A stretch of 64,000 nt of DNA from an uncultured Bacteroidota bacterium (GTDB lineage Bacteria; Bacteroidota; Bacteroidia; Flavobacteriales; Flavobacteriaceae). The notes beneath the pieces are model-generated. The model saw only the letters and a list, made by a program, of their open reading frames with translations, made no database searches and was not told the DNA's origin. Shown in pieces: positions 63,947-64,000 of this stretch (its first letter is position 1; the number at the start of each line of letters is the position of its first letter). Both the position numbers and the translations under genes were made by a program. The stretch covers positions 1 to 64,000 of the forward strand of contig CACHNE010000003.1 of assembly GCA_902581145.1 (NCBI GenBank). The letters are read 5' to 3'.

Positions 63947-63999
63947 TAATTATATTTATTCCTTAATCGTTTTATCGCTTTTTTATTTAAAACAACCTT
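63946..63999 (-). CDS. 3' end of an upstream gene (partial)
   Basis: The - strand has an open frame from the window edge ending with a TAA at 63948-63946 that overlaps the next ATG (TAATG). The last residues read VVLNKKAIKRLRNKYN. The coupling pattern matches the other operons here. In related genomes another PPIase is often next, but 17 codons do not allow a call. Confidence 0.4.
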   Translation of the reverse strand, partial: KVVLNKKAIKRLRNKYN

Positions 64000-64000
64000 A

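Noticed and set aside
1..64000. CRISPR array, prophage, insertion sequence or other mobile element
   Set aside because: No regularly spaced repeats, transposase, integrase or phage genes were recognised; the tRNA genes show no adjacent integrase or duplicated 3' end.

Overview
The window is a 64 kb piece of an AT-rich (roughly 30% GC by eye), tightly packed chromosome from a Bacteroidota bacterium, most likely a marine Flavobacteriaceae member. The evidence is a type IX secretion (T9SS) cargo protein with a C-terminal sorting tail, a DUF4835/PorD-like protein, a Bacteroidota-type omega subunit, flavobacterial small proteins (DUF6913- and DUF6095-like), TonB receptor plus HmuY heme uptake, a zeaxanthin-type carotenoid cluster, near absence of Shine-Dalgarno sites, and promoters of the Bacteroidota type (TTG ~19 nt before TAnnTTTG). 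Almost everything is core genome; no prophage, transposon, CRISPR array or obvious island was seen.

Layout. 1-3.9 kb: a + strand run of a 5'-truncated Gfo/Idh/MocA oxidoreductase, hbd, a YggS-type PLP protein, a DnaQ-like exonuclease and miaA, overlapping end to end. 3.9-8.8 kb: a - strand two-component system, coaE, a YbbR-like protein and a GT2 glycosyltransferase. 8.8-18.3 kb: T9SS cargo protein, fabI, recN, PorD-like, coaBC, rpoZ, bamD and a DUF6913-like gene. 18.3-27.3 kb: a 5'-nucleotidase split into two genes, DUF2892, ligA, a GH20 hexosaminidase, cutC, prmC, GNAT, ribD and a thioesterase. 27.5-34.7 kb: dnaA, an RsmI-like methyltransferase, mltG, GNAT, dapF, an HtrA protease, trmD and rplS.

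34.7-35.4 kb is the most unusual part: a ~520-nt gene-free stretch with many hairpins (GAAA and UUCG tetraloops), an 11-bp long-range helix, a duplicated hairpin module and a strong intrinsic terminator. I read it as a large structured non-coding RNA that I cannot assign to RNase P, tmRNA, SRP or 6S RNA. It is followed by monomeric icd, murQ, DUF6095, thrS-infC-rpmI-rplT (35.4-41.8 kb), then - strand dnaB, accA, EamA, LptF/G permease and tgt (41.8-47.5 kb), a two-gene transketolase, an FKBP lipoprotein, a phosphoribosyltransferase and aroK (47.6-51.5 kb).

51.5-59.5 kb is the accessory-flavoured part: tRNA-Lys, a TonB receptor/HmuY/AraC heme-uptake unit with a 12-bp direct repeat at 20-bp spacing upstream of its promoter, tRNA-Leu only 10 nt ahead of crtI, then crtI-crtB-crtZ-crtY. 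59.5-64 kb holds aconitase, a SurA-like PPIase, a related lipoprotein and the tail of another gene.

Two themes recur. First, start signals are unorthodox: several genes begin with TTG or GTG, and murQ, infC and the RsmI-like gene have no NTG start and appear to use AUA or AUU. Second, the -7 promoter element often sits only 4-7 bp from the start codon (dapF, tgt, ribD, the histidine kinase), which predicts leaderless or nearly leaderless mRNAs.
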